Below are positions 1 through 5,614 of a stretch of DNA of 8,032 bases, one piece after another. A program made the translations under genes and the position numbers. The notes beneath the pieces are model-generated. The model was not told where the DNA came from. It saw only the letters and a program-made list of their open reading frames with translations, and made no database searches. The stretch lies in the NCBI GenBank assembly GCA_964528605.1, contig CAZGSV010000132.1, positions 1-8,032 of the forward strand. The letters run 5' to 3'. Source of the stretch: CAZGSV01 sp964528605. Lineage in GTDB: Bacteria > Armatimonadota > Zipacnadia > CAZGSV01. Within the stretch, counting starts at the first letter, position 1. Each line of letters opens with the position of its first letter.

Positions 1-751
1 GGCCTATGCGGAGGACGGCCTCGATTGGCGCACCGTGCTCAAAGACAGGGTCTTTCCCTTCCTGCCCGAGCGGGTGCCGCTGATGGAGGAAGCAGGACAC
101 CGATTGCTTGCCTGTATCCCGGCGGTTTACGGCAAGGCACAGGACGTAGTCGGCTTGGATTTCGACGTCGTGTTCGTGGTCTTGGCCATCGGTTGCGGCG
201 GCTGGGCCACACAGTACCAGGGCAAGCGCGCCTGCCTGCTCGGACTGGACACCATTGTCGAACTCGGATGGACGGAGAAGAAGACCATGTCCGGCCTCGT
301 CGCCCACGAGTTAGGCCACCTCCTCCAATTGGAGTGGCGAGCCAGGAGAGACTTGCCCTCCGGCGAGGGGCCGTTTTGGGATATGTATCAGGAGGGCTTC
401 GCCCAGCGTTGCGAGCATCTCATACTCGGCGACGACACCTGGCACATGGCTGCCGGACAGCCCACCTGGCTGCCTTGGTGCCAGAAGCACCAGTCCTGGC
501 TGGCAAGCGAGTTTCTCAGAACTGCTGCGCGGGGGCACCCCGTCTACAACTTCTTCGGCTCCTGGGCTGAGTTCAACATCTGCGGCTACCACGACTGCGG
601 ACGCTTCCTCGGGCACGAGATGCTCCGCCGCTGGGAGAAAGACACCGAGTTCAGGGATATGGCGTTGCTGACCCCGGCCCAAGTGGATGACCGCCTCAGA
701 CAAGCCCTTGAGGAAATGGCCTCCTCCCCCCCCGAGGCAGCCTCCCGCTAA
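1..751 (+). CDS. Putative HELGH zinc metallopeptidase, 3' part (5' end outside window)
   Basis: The frame is open from base 2 through the window edge (reading AYAEDGLDWRTVLKD), so the gene begins upstream. A GTG at 35 is an internal codon and not a convincing start. Counting from that GTG, the 238 visible residues contain the zinc-binding motif VAHELGH at 89-95 (bases 305-319 encode HELGH), followed 25 residues later by QEGFAQ, whose Glu120 is placed as the third zinc ligand of a gluzincin-type site. The HExxH plus EG(L/F)A layout recalls the DUF2268-like predicted Zn-dependent proteases, but I cannot confirm the family. The N-terminus, and so any signal peptide, is not visible. Several Trp, Cys and His residues follow the active site (NICGYHDCGRFLGHE). 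An 8-C run at 726-733 near the 3' end is slip-prone. The stop TAA at 749-751 lies 16 bp before the next gene's ATG, so the two are probably co-transcribed. The substrate is unknown. Confidence 0.72.
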   Translation, partial: AYAEDGLDWRTVLKDRVFPFLPERVPLMEEAGHRLLACIPAVYGKAQDVVGLDFDVVFVVLAIGCGGWATQYQGKRACLLGLDTIVELGWTEKKTMSGLVAHELGHLLQLEWRARRDLPSGEGPFWDMYQEGFAQRCEHLILGDDTWHMAAGQPTWLPWCQKHQSWLASEFLRTAARGHPVYNFFGSWAEFNICGYHDCGRFLGHEMLRRWEKDTEFRDMALLTPAQVDDRLRQALEEMASSPPEAASR

Positions 752-767
752 GGAGAGTAGCAATCTC

Positions 768-1529
768 ATGAGCGATGACATTGACATACGGGATTCCTGG
801 AACCGCATCGCAGCCGAGTACCAGCGCCGCAACCAGATCCCCACCGAGTACGTCCACTACGGCCCGCACTGCCCGAATGAGGACCAACTCCAGTTGGTCG
901 GCGACGTCCGCGGCAAGCGCGTGCTCGAGATCGGCTGCGGCGGCGGCCAATGTGCCATCGCCTTCGCGAAAAGGGGCGCCATCGCCACCGGCATTGACCT
1001 CTCTGATGCGCAGGTTGAGTTCGCCCGCAGCCTGGCGGAACGCGAGCGCGTGCAGGTGACGTTCCTGCGGGGCAACATCGAGGACCTCTCACCCCTCGCG
1101 GACGAGAGCCAAGAGGTCGTCTTCTCCGCTTACGGCCTTGGCTACGTGGAGCATCTCGACCGCTGCTTCGCCGAAGTCCGGCGGGTGCTGGTGCCTGGTG
1201 GGTTGTTCGTCTTCAGCGGGGACCACCCCTTCTGGCACTGCCTCGCGGAGCAGAGCCTCACCATAGCGTGCAGTTACCACGACCGGTCCCCCGACCTCTG
1301 GCATTGGACCTACGAGGAGATGGGCATACGCGCGCCCATGCGCTCCTTTCACCGTACGGTGGGCGATTGGTTTCGCGCCCTGACGAGCGCCGGGCTCGAG
1401 GTGCTCGACATCGTCGAGCCGGAGCCTGTCGAGTCCGGGAGCGGGCAAGACTGGGGGGACTACTACTCCCCCGAGCGGCAGCGCATGGTTCCCGCCACCA
1501 TCATCTTCAAGTCCCGCAAGCCCGGGTAG
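768..1529 (+). CDS. Class I SAM-dependent methyltransferase (Methyltransf_11/25 type)
   Basis: This 253-residue protein starts at ATG 768, preceded by AAGGAG at 750-755. An in-frame upstream start at 687 would overlap the previous gene and add a Pro-rich tail, so it is rejected. The Rossmann fold is clear: motif I RVLEIGCGGGQ (51-61) binds S-adenosylmethionine, GIDLSD (75-80) carries the acidic residue that contacts the ribose, GNIEDLS (102-108) contacts the adenine side, and RRVLVPGGLFVFSGDHPFW (138-156) is the post-motif strand typical of small-molecule methyltransferases. The N-terminal WNRIAAEYQ is a common lead-in to this superfamily. The C-terminal half (Trp-rich, 154-245) probably forms the acceptor-substrate lid. 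It transfers a methyl group to an unidentified acceptor in the cytoplasm. The short spacing to the upstream peptidase gene suggests an operon. Confidence 0.9.
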   Translation: MSDDIDIRDSWNRIAAEYQRRNQIPTEYVHYGPHCPNEDQLQLVGDVRGKRVLEIGCGGGQCAIAFAKRGAIATGIDLSDAQVEFARSLAERERVQVTFLRGNIEDLSPLADESQEVVFSAYGLGYVEHLDRCFAEVRRVLVPGGLFVFSGDHPFWHCLAEQSLTIACSYHDRSPDLWHWTYEEMGIRAPMRSFHRTVGDWFRALTSAGLEVLDIVEPEPVESGSGQDWGDYYSPERQRMVPATIIFKSRKPG

Positions 1530-1561
1530 CCTTCGGAGCAGCGAGGCGCACGTCCTGTCTT

Positions 1562-1712
1562 GTAGGAGCGGCATTCCTGCCGCGAATGCTTGCTCCCCGG
1601 GAGCGGCGTTCGTGTTCGCCCGCCGCGCCCCGCGGCGACGTAGGAGCCCCCACCTCTCGGGATCCGCGACGCCGCCAGGCGTCGAGCGTAGGCGCGACCC
1701 GGCGTGGTCGCC
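1562..1712. repeat. Cluster of hairpin repeat modules headed by GTAGG(A/C)GC
   Basis: Three modules begin with the same octamer at 1562, 1640 and 1688 (GTAGGAGC, GTAGGAGC, GTAGGCGC). The first continues into a hairpin with a GCGGC/GCCGC stem and ATTCCT loop (1568-1583). The second runs into a perfect 7-bp stem CGACGCC/GGCGTCG with a GCCA loop (1667-1684). The third forms a 6-bp stem GCGACC/GGTCGC around CGGCGT (1694-1711). Between them lies another perfect 7-bp stem, CGCCGCG/CGCGGCG with a CCC loop (1621-1637). No convincing ORF crosses the region. The pattern resembles small palindromic interspersed repeats of repeat-rich bacterial genomes. A role in mRNA end protection for the methyltransferase transcript is possible but unproven. 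Confidence 0.6.
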
Positions 1713-1719
1713 CTCTCAC

Positions 1720-1731
1720 GGGGACTGTCCC
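1720..1731. repeat. GGGGACTGTCCC palindromic remnant
   Basis: GGGAC/GTCCC around a single T is an inverted repeat. It shares the ACTGTCCC core with the REP-like elements near 3650, so it may be a remnant of that family. Too short to be sure. Confidence 0.3.
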
Positions 1732-1767
1732 GCTGCGCTGCGCGCGCCCTCGTCCCGCCTCCGACGG

Positions 1768-1781
1768 GGCCGCATGCGGCC
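1768..1781. repeat. 14-bp perfect palindrome GGCCGCATGCGGCC
   Basis: The sequence equals its own reverse complement over 14 bases, in the non-coding gap before the kinase promoter. It could be a dyad for a DNA-binding protein or part of the surrounding hairpin-rich repeat debris. At this GC content, chance GC palindromes are also plausible. Confidence 0.35.
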
Positions 1782-1833
1782 ACCAAAAACAGGAGGCCCC
1801 GGGAACGCCATCCCGGCTGGCGGAGTCGGCATA

Positions 1834-1902
1834 ACCCCGCACCCCGCAAGGCTCTAGACATCCCGCCTTGAAGGCACACAGGGCACTCATATTCACCGCC
1901 CA
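1834..1902 (-). repeat. Copy A of a ~70-bp dispersed repeat
   Basis: Read on the minus strand, this stretch aligns with 6541-6616 on the plus strand. Shared blocks in the same order are GGTGA, TGAG, TGCCC, GTGTGC, GGCGGGATGTC, AGCCTTG and TGCGGGGT, with substitutions and a 2-base difference in a G run between them. Similarity ends sharply after the last block. The copies lie in opposite orientation about 4.7 kb apart, both in non-coding DNA. No terminal target duplication is evident. Confidence 0.6.
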
Positions 1903-2001
1903 ACCTAGGCACAGCAACCCATTCCCAACCGGACCGCTGCTTTGCGCAACATCTACCCCGAGAATGGGCCGCCGTGCATAGTTGCCCCCCACTCCCCACA
2001 C

Positions 2002-2030
2002 TTGGTCACCCCCGGGTGCGCCGCTATAAT
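2002..2030 (+). promoter_or_regulatory. Sigma70-type promoter of the FGGY kinase
   Basis: A perfect -10 hexamer TATAAT at 2025-2030 is preceded by TTGGTC at 2002-2007 with a 17-bp spacer, the ideal distance. Transcription would start near 2037, leaving a leader of about 46 bases before ATG 2083. The spacer holds an inverted repeat CACCC-CC-GGGTG (2007-2018), which could be an operator. The -35 matches consensus at only three positions, so an activator may be needed. Confidence 0.6.
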
Positions 2031-2082
2031 CTCGCCCAACGCCCACCCGCGTCGCACCGCACGCCAACGGGGGACATCGCAC

Positions 2083-3582
2083 ATGGCCAAACTGATCATC
2101 GCCCACGACCTGGGCACCACCGGCAACAAGGCCACCCTTTACGACGCCGAGGGGCGGCTGCTCGCCTCCTGCTTCTCTGCCTACGACACTGCCTACCCGC
2201 GCCCCGGCTGGGCTGAGCAGAACCCTCACGATTGGTGGCGCGCCGTCTGCGAGTCCACCCGCGGCATGCTCGCGCAGGCCAACGTGTCGCCCGCCGATAT
2301 TGCGGTCGTCTCCTTCAGCGGCCAGATGATGGGCTGCCTCCCGCTCGACCGCCGCGGCGAGCCCCTGCGCAACTCCATCATCTGGGCCGACCAGCGCTCC
2401 CTCGAGCAGGCGCGCGAGATCGAAGCCGCCCTCGGCATGGAGGCCGTCTATCGCATCACCGGCCACCGCATCTCGCCCGCCTACTCGCTCACCAAGATAA
2501 TGTGGCTGCGCGACAACGAGCCGGAGGCATTCGCCCAGGCCGCGGTCTTCGTGCACGCGAAGGACTACGCCGTTCACCGGCTCACCGGCGCCATCGCCAC
2601 CGACTACTCCGACGCCTCGGGCATGAACCTATTCGACCTCTCCAAACTGGAGTGGTCGCGGGAAATACTCGAGGCCGCGCGGCTGCCCGAGTCGCTTCTG
2701 CCCCCGCTCCACACCTCCATCACGGTCATCGGTGAGGTCCGAGCGGCCGCGGCGGAGGAAACCGGCCTCAGGCCCGGCACGCCCGTGGTCATAGGGGGGG
2801 GCGATGGCCCCTGCGCCGCGGTCGGCGCCGGCGTAGTGAGGGAAGGCACCGCCTACTGCTACCTCGGCTCCTCGTCATGGATAGCCCTGGCCGCCGACAA
2901 GCCCATCTACGATCCGCAGTTGCGCACCTTCAACTTCTATCATCTGCACCCCGAGCGCGTGATGCCCACGGGCACGATGCAGACGGCCGGCGGATCGCAC
3001 GCCTGGGTGAGAGAGTTGTTCGGCGCCGACTATGACGCACTCGAGGCCGACGCGGCCGCCACCCCTCCAGGGGCGGAAGGCCTGCTCTTCCTGCCCTACC
3101 TAATGGGCGAGCGCAGCCCGCATTGGGACCCGTTCGCCCGCGGCGCGTTCGTGGGCCTGAACCGCCGGCACACGCGCGGCCATCTGGTGCGCGCGGTGAT
3201 GGAAGGCGTCGCCCTCAACCTGCGCATCATCCTCGACGCCTTCAGGCGGCAAGGCATTAGCCCCCCCGCCATCCGCCTCATCGGCGGCGGCGCTAAGAGC
3301 CGCCTGTGGAGGCAGATCATGGCGGACGCCTGGGGAGTGCCCGTGCTGCTCGCGCGCTATCTGGAGGAAGGGACCTCGCTCGGCGCCGCCATCGCCGGGG
3401 GCGTCGGCGTGGGCATCTTCCCTAGCCTCGAAGTCGCCGAGGAGATCGTACAGATGGAGGAGCAGTTGGACCCGTCAGGCGCGCAGTCCGTCTACGAGGA
3501 TCTCTATCCGCTCTTCGAGCAGTCGTACGCGGCGCTTGCTCCCGTCTACCAGCGGCTGGCGCCCCTCCAGGGCCAGACCTGA
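2083..3582 (+). CDS. FGGY-family carbohydrate kinase, xylulokinase-like
   Basis: This 499-residue protein matches the usual length of FGGY sugar kinases, which phosphorylate a sugar or polyol with ATP in the cytoplasm. ATG 2083 is chosen because GGGGGA lies 8 bases upstream and the protein then opens with the family's first strand, AHDLGTTGNK (7-16). The in-frame start at 1942 lies upstream of the promoter. The FGGY_N domain spans about 4-246 with SGQMMG (79-84) and LRNSIIWADQR (95-105). The catalytic base is Asp241 in VIGGGDGPCAAVGAG. The FGGY_C domain spans about 255-445, with YLGSSSW (260-266), the signature region GAFVGLNRRHTRGHLVRAVME (354-374), the phosphate-binding IGGGAKSRLW (400-409) and EEGTSLGAA (428-436). 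The xylulokinase hallmarks GQMHG and GGDN read GQMMG and GGDG here, so the substrate may not be D-xylulose. No xylose isomerase gene or sugar transporter lies nearby. The gene appears monocistronic, with its own promoter and a convergent neighbour. Confidence 0.92.
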   Translation: MAKLIIAHDLGTTGNKATLYDAEGRLLASCFSAYDTAYPRPGWAEQNPHDWWRAVCESTRGMLAQANVSPADIAVVSFSGQMMGCLPLDRRGEPLRNSIIWADQRSLEQAREIEAALGMEAVYRITGHRISPAYSLTKIMWLRDNEPEAFAQAAVFVHAKDYAVHRLTGAIATDYSDASGMNLFDLSKLEWSREILEAARLPESLLPPLHTSITVIGEVRAAAAEETGLRPGTPVVIGGGDGPCAAVGAGVVREGTAYCYLGSSSWIALAADKPIYDPQLRTFNFYHLHPERVMPTGTMQTAGGSHAWVRELFGADYDALEADAAATPPGAEGLLFLPYLMGERSPHWDPFARGAFVGLNRRHTRGHLVRAVMEGVALNLRIILDAFRRQGISPPAIRLIGGGAKSRLWRQIMADAWGVPVLLARYLEEGTSLGAAIAGGVGVGIFPSLEVAEEIVQMEEQLDPSGAQSVYEDLYPLFEQSYAALAPVYQRLAPLQGQT

Positions 3583-3591
3583 ACGGACTGC

Positions 3592-3660
3592 GGACAGCAA
3601 CCCGTTTTCCGCGCATTCTGGCTTGATGGCGTTCGGTCTCAGGAGAATGGATTACTGTCC
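3592..3660. repeat. REPIN-like inverted repeat after the kinase gene
   Basis: The left arm at 3592-3610 (GGACAGCAACCCGTTTTCC) and right arm at 3642-3660 (GGAGAATGGATTACTGTCC) are imperfect reverse complements: 15 of 19 positions pair normally, two are G-T wobbles and two are mismatches. They flank a 31-base centre. The element starts 9 bases after the kinase stop and lies between convergent genes. It lacks a U-tract and is not a typical intrinsic terminator, but it could end or stabilise transcripts. Confidence 0.65.
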
Positions 3661-3693
3661 CTAGTTTCCGTGGATTACTGTCCCTAGTCTCCG
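3648..3693. repeat. 23-bp tandem direct repeat (two copies)
   Basis: Copies at 3648-3670 and 3671-3693 differ at one base (position 19 of the unit, T versus C). The unit begins TGGATTACTGTCCCTAGT and ends TCCG. The first copy shares the right arm of the REPIN-like element, so this is a tandem duplication of a REP half-site. The second copy ends exactly next to the minus-strand hydrolase stop codon (3694-3696). Confidence 0.8.
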
Positions 3694-4578
3694 CTAGGCG
3701 AGGTGGCTGTTGAGGAACGCGAGCACGCGCTCAAAGGCGTCGGCGACTATGGGCGCGTCGCTTCCGTCGAAGCCGTGCCCGCCACCCGGAATGGTGATCA
3801 ACTCGTGCTCCACGCCGGCGGCCGCCAGCCTCTCCCCCATGGTGACGGAGAGTTGATAGGGGACGTCCGTGTCCTGGTCGCCGTGCAGCAGCAGCGTGGG
3901 CGGGTAATCCTTGCTGACGTTGCGATCGGGGCAGAGCGGATCGAACGCCTCGGGCTCCGCGTCCGGATCGTGTCCGGCCACTTCCCTGGGCCACAGCCCC
4001 TGCTGACGGCAGTAGAGGTAGAAGCGGCCGCGATTCTGCGAGGCGAGCGGCTCGGAGATGACCTTACTCCCCACTGCGGCGTAGGCCTCCTCCTTGGGGA
4101 CCGGGGTCAGGCGGGAGTAGAATGGATCGGGCCGGCTATACCAGGGCCCGGCGATGTCGCCATAGCCGTAGAAGGAGACCAGGGCGTTGGGCCGGGGCTC
4201 AACGCGGAAGCCGCTCATCAGAGTGAGGTAGCCGCCGGCGGAGTGGCCGACCACACCCACGCGAGCCCCGTCTATGCCGAATAGGTCAGGGCCCTCCTCG
4301 CGCAGCCAGGTGAAGGCGTCCTGGAGGTCCTCGACGATGCCGTCGAGTTTGGTCTCGGGCGCCAGGCGGTAGTCCATCGAAGCGACCACGTAGCCGGCGC
4401 CGACGTAGCTCTCGCGCTGCCTCGGGGACAGGTTGGAGCGCTGGCCGCTCATGAGCGCGCCTCCGTGAATCCAGACGATGACCGGCCTGAGCAGGCTGTC
4501 GTCCAGCCGGTGCAGGTCGGCCTTGATCTCGCAGTCGCCGACGACCTTGTAGGTATGCGTCTCGGTGTACGTGGGCAT
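3694..4578 (-). CDS. Alpha/beta-hydrolase, esterase/lipase or S9-like
   Basis: This 294-residue protein starts at the ATG at 4578-4576 on the minus strand, with a strong GGAGG site (4590-4586) 7 bases upstream. It shows the full hydrolase set: oxyanion-hole motif WIHGGAL (36-42), nucleophile elbow GHSAGG (111-116) with Ser113, acid Asp236 in HGDQDTDVP (232-240) and His268 in GGGHGFD (265-271). MDYRLAPE (68-75) is the strand-turn typical of the COG0657 esterase/lipase group. The protein has no N-terminal signal peptide, so it is probably cytoplasmic and hydrolyses a carboxyl ester or short acyl substrate. The insert at about 140-225 (PWYSRPDPFYSRL to DPLCPDRN) is a cap region that would set specificity. 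Sugar-ester deacylation beside the kinase is conceivable but not shown. The gene is divergent from the downstream methyltransferase gene and convergent with the kinase. Confidence 0.9.
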   Translation of the reverse strand: MPTYTETHTYKVVGDCEIKADLHRLDDSLLRPVIVWIHGGALMSGQRSNLSPRQRESYVGAGYVVASMDYRLAPETKLDGIVEDLQDAFTWLREEGPDLFGIDGARVGVVGHSAGGYLTLMSGFRVEPRPNALVSFYGYGDIAGPWYSRPDPFYSRLTPVPKEEAYAAVGSKVISEPLASQNRGRFYLYCRQQGLWPREVAGHDPDAEPEAFDPLCPDRNVSKDYPPTLLLHGDQDTDVPYQLSVTMGERLAAAGVEHELITIPGGGHGFDGSDAPIVADAFERVLAFLNSHLA

Positions 4579-4614
4579 GCTCGAGCCTCCGCGGGCAGCG
4601 CGCCTCGCGCGGGC

Positions 4615-4643
4615 AATCTACACGAGCCGCTTGCGCGCCGCAA
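4615..4643 (-). promoter_or_regulatory. Possible hydrolase promoter
   Basis: Read on the minus strand, TTGCGG (4643-4638) and TAGATT (4620-4615) are separated by 17 bp, fitting a weak sigma70 promoter about 37 bases before the hydrolase ATG. Each box matches consensus at only three or four positions, so this is tentative. Confidence 0.3.
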
Positions 4644-4650
4644 TGAGAGA

Positions 4651-4685
4651 GCGGAAACTGGGAACAGTCCGTTCCTAGTCTCCGC
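4651..4685. repeat. REP-like hairpin immediately before a start codon
   Basis: Arms GCGGAAACTGGGAAC (4651-4665) and GTTCCTAGTCTCCGC (4671-4685) pair at 13 of 15 positions plus one G-T wobble, around the 5-base loop AGTCC. The right arm shares CTAGTCTCCG with the repeat ending at 3693, placing it in the same family. It ends 2 bases before ATG 4688 and occupies the place where a ribosome binding site would sit. Confidence 0.65.
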
Positions 4686-4687
4686 CG

Positions 4688-5242
4688 ATGCTCAAGCACG
4701 TGACACCTTGGTGGTTCGACTACCTGCTGGACAACCCCTTGCGGCGCGTCCTCCATAGGCCGGAGAGGCTGCTTGCGCCCTACGTGCGCGAGGGGATGAG
4801 CGTTCTGGACATCGGCTGCGGGATGGGGTTCTTCTCGATACCGATGGCGAGGATGGTGGGCGCATCGGGCTGCGTCGTGGCGTTGGACATTCACGAGCGC
4901 GTGCTCGAGGTGCTCCGCAGGCGCGCGCTCCGAGCCGGCGTTGCCGAGCGCATCCGTGCGCACGTCACGCGGCCGGACGACCTAGGGCTCACGGATGAGT
5001 TCGACTTCGCGCTTGCCTTCTGGGTGGTGCATGAGCACCCCAATCCGGCGTTGCTTCTGCGGCAAATCCGCGCGTGGCTGAAGCCGGGGGCGCGGCTCCT
5101 GCTGGTCGAGCCCAGGCTCGACGTCGCGGGCCGCGAGTTCCGGGAGGTGGTCGAACTTGCGGAGGCTGCGGGCCTCCGCCTCACCGCGCGCCCACAGCTC
5201 AGTCTCAGCCTCGCCGCCCTCCTCCAGGCCCCCGGAGAGTAG
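4688..5242 (+). CDS. Class I SAM-dependent methyltransferase, short type
   Basis: This 184-residue protein opens with MLKHVTPWWFDYLLDNPLRR, a lead-in I associate with a compact family of bacterial and archaeal methyltransferases about this long, so it looks complete. Motif I VLDIGCGMGFFSI (39-51) binds SAM, Asp67 in ALDIHE is the ribose contact, FDFALAFWVVHE (105-116) is the motif IV region, and LKPGARLLLVEP (131-142) the following strand. GLRLTARPQLSLSLAALL (162-179) closes the fold. The acceptor is unknown. The protein is not closely similar to the methyltransferase at 768-1529. No Shine-Dalgarno sequence precedes ATG 4688. Instead a REP-like hairpin ends 2 bases upstream, so translation may be leaderless, weak or structure-dependent. 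A perfect inverted repeat starts 3 bases after the stop, so this gene is bracketed by members of one repeat family. Confidence 0.85.
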   Translation: MLKHVTPWWFDYLLDNPLRRVLHRPERLLAPYVREGMSVLDIGCGMGFFSIPMARMVGASGCVVALDIHERVLEVLRRRALRAGVAERIRAHVTRPDDLGLTDEFDFALAFWVVHEHPNPALLLRQIRAWLKPGARLLLVEPRLDVAGREFREVVELAEAAGLRLTARPQLSLSLAALLQAPGE

Positions 5243-5245
5243 GAA

Positions 5246-5309
5246 AATAGGGACAGGAACCATTTTTCTCCGCATGGTTACGGGCCGAAAAATGGTTCCT
5301 GTCCCTATT
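5246..5309. repeat. Perfect REPIN: 23-bp inverted repeat, 18-base loop
   Basis: The arms at 5246-5268 and 5287-5309 are exact reverse complements over 23 bases. The left arm reads AATAGGGACAGGAACC and continues ATTTTTC. The 18-base loop (5269-5286) contains GCATGGTTACGGG. It begins 3 bases after the methyltransferase stop. The GGGACAGGAACC core matches the half-sites at 3592 and 6464. The element has the size and two-inverted-REP layout of REPINs, non-autonomous sequences spread by RAYT (Y1-family) transposases in many bacteria. In RNA it would form a very stable hairpin protecting the transcript's 3' end. No U-tract follows the stem. Confidence 0.85.
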
Positions 5310-5387
5310 ATTCCGGGCGGCTCAACGTTGGTCCTCCGCCACCGGTCGCTGCCGCGGGCTCCTACCAGGTCGGGGCCCGCAGGCCGT

Positions 5388-5435
5388 CCCGCCGAGGCGG
5401 GGCGGCTACCCTCGTAACTCAAGGCTTCAGCCTTG
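5388..5435. repeat. Two short perfect hairpins in the gap before the iron-sulfur gene
   Basis: CCCGCC/GGCGGG around GA (5388-5401) and CAAGGCT/AGCCTTG around TC (5420-5435) are perfect stems. They sit in non-coding DNA and do not match the REP-like consensus. They resemble other small palindromic repeats of this kind of genome. Neither has a T-tract. Confidence 0.45.
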
Positions 5436-5455
5436 ATGTCGTCAGCGAATCACGA

Positions 5456-5532
5456 ACAGCAAGCCGTTTCTGCACGCAGCAGTGCGCGGGCAGACACGCC
5501 CCCGGGAGATGGCTTACTGTTCCTGGTTTCCG
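5456..5532. repeat. Diverged REPIN-like element
   Basis: The left half ACAGCAAGCCGTTTCT (5456-5471) is roughly inverted in the right half, which reads GAGATGGCTTACTGTTCC then TGGTTTCCG (5506-5532). The right half closely follows the unit at 3645-3670, with one gap and a few substitutions. The ACAG and AAGCC blocks are shared by both arms. CTCTAGTCT at 5581-5589 may be a further fragment. Confidence 0.5.
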
Positions 5533-5547
5533 CCTGCGGGGCCGTTG

Positions 5548-5556
5548 TGCGACAAT
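5548..5556 (+). promoter_or_regulatory. Possible extended -10 for the iron-sulfur gene
   Basis: TGC-GACAAT (5548-5556) fits an extended -10 element (TGn plus four of six TATAAT matches) about 59 bases before ATG 5615. No clear -35 is present, and the REP-like element lies directly upstream. Confidence 0.3.
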
Positions 5557-5614
5557 GGCTCGGGACCACGGGTCGCGGTCTCTAGTCTGCCACCAGCGCG
5601 GGAGGAGGAGAGCG

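Noticed and set aside
687..767. N-terminal extension of the first methyltransferase
   Set aside because: It overlaps the peptidase gene out of frame and encodes a Pro-rich stretch. ATG 768 has a good upstream AAGGAG.
1942..2082. N-terminal extension of the kinase
   Set aside because: It spans the TATAAT promoter, lacks a ribosome binding site and would place 47 unrelated residues before the conserved first strand.
1507..2577. 356-codon open frame on the minus strand
   Set aside because: It runs antisense through the kinase gene, its promoter and the repeat cluster, shows no recognisable domain, and reflects the lack of stops in GC-rich DNA.
3648..3693. CRISPR array
   Set aside because: The two repeat units are directly adjacent with no spacer, and no cas gene is present.
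3703..4284. 193-codon plus-strand ORF
   Set aside because: It is entirely antisense to the alpha/beta-hydrolase, whose catalytic motifs are all intact.
768..5242. Multi-gene defence or modification system built around two methyltransferases
   Set aside because: Both are of the small-molecule class I type with no DNA target-recognition domain, lie in separate transcription units and have no nuclease, helicase or NTPase neighbour.
5246..5309. Rho-independent terminator
   Set aside because: The stem is strong, but its centre is A/T-rich, the loop is 18 bases and no T-tract follows on either strand.
5555..5614. 20-residue extension of the iron-sulfur protein
   Set aside because: The strong GGAGGAGGAG site precedes ATG 5615, and the extension is Arg-rich and overlaps the possible -10 element.
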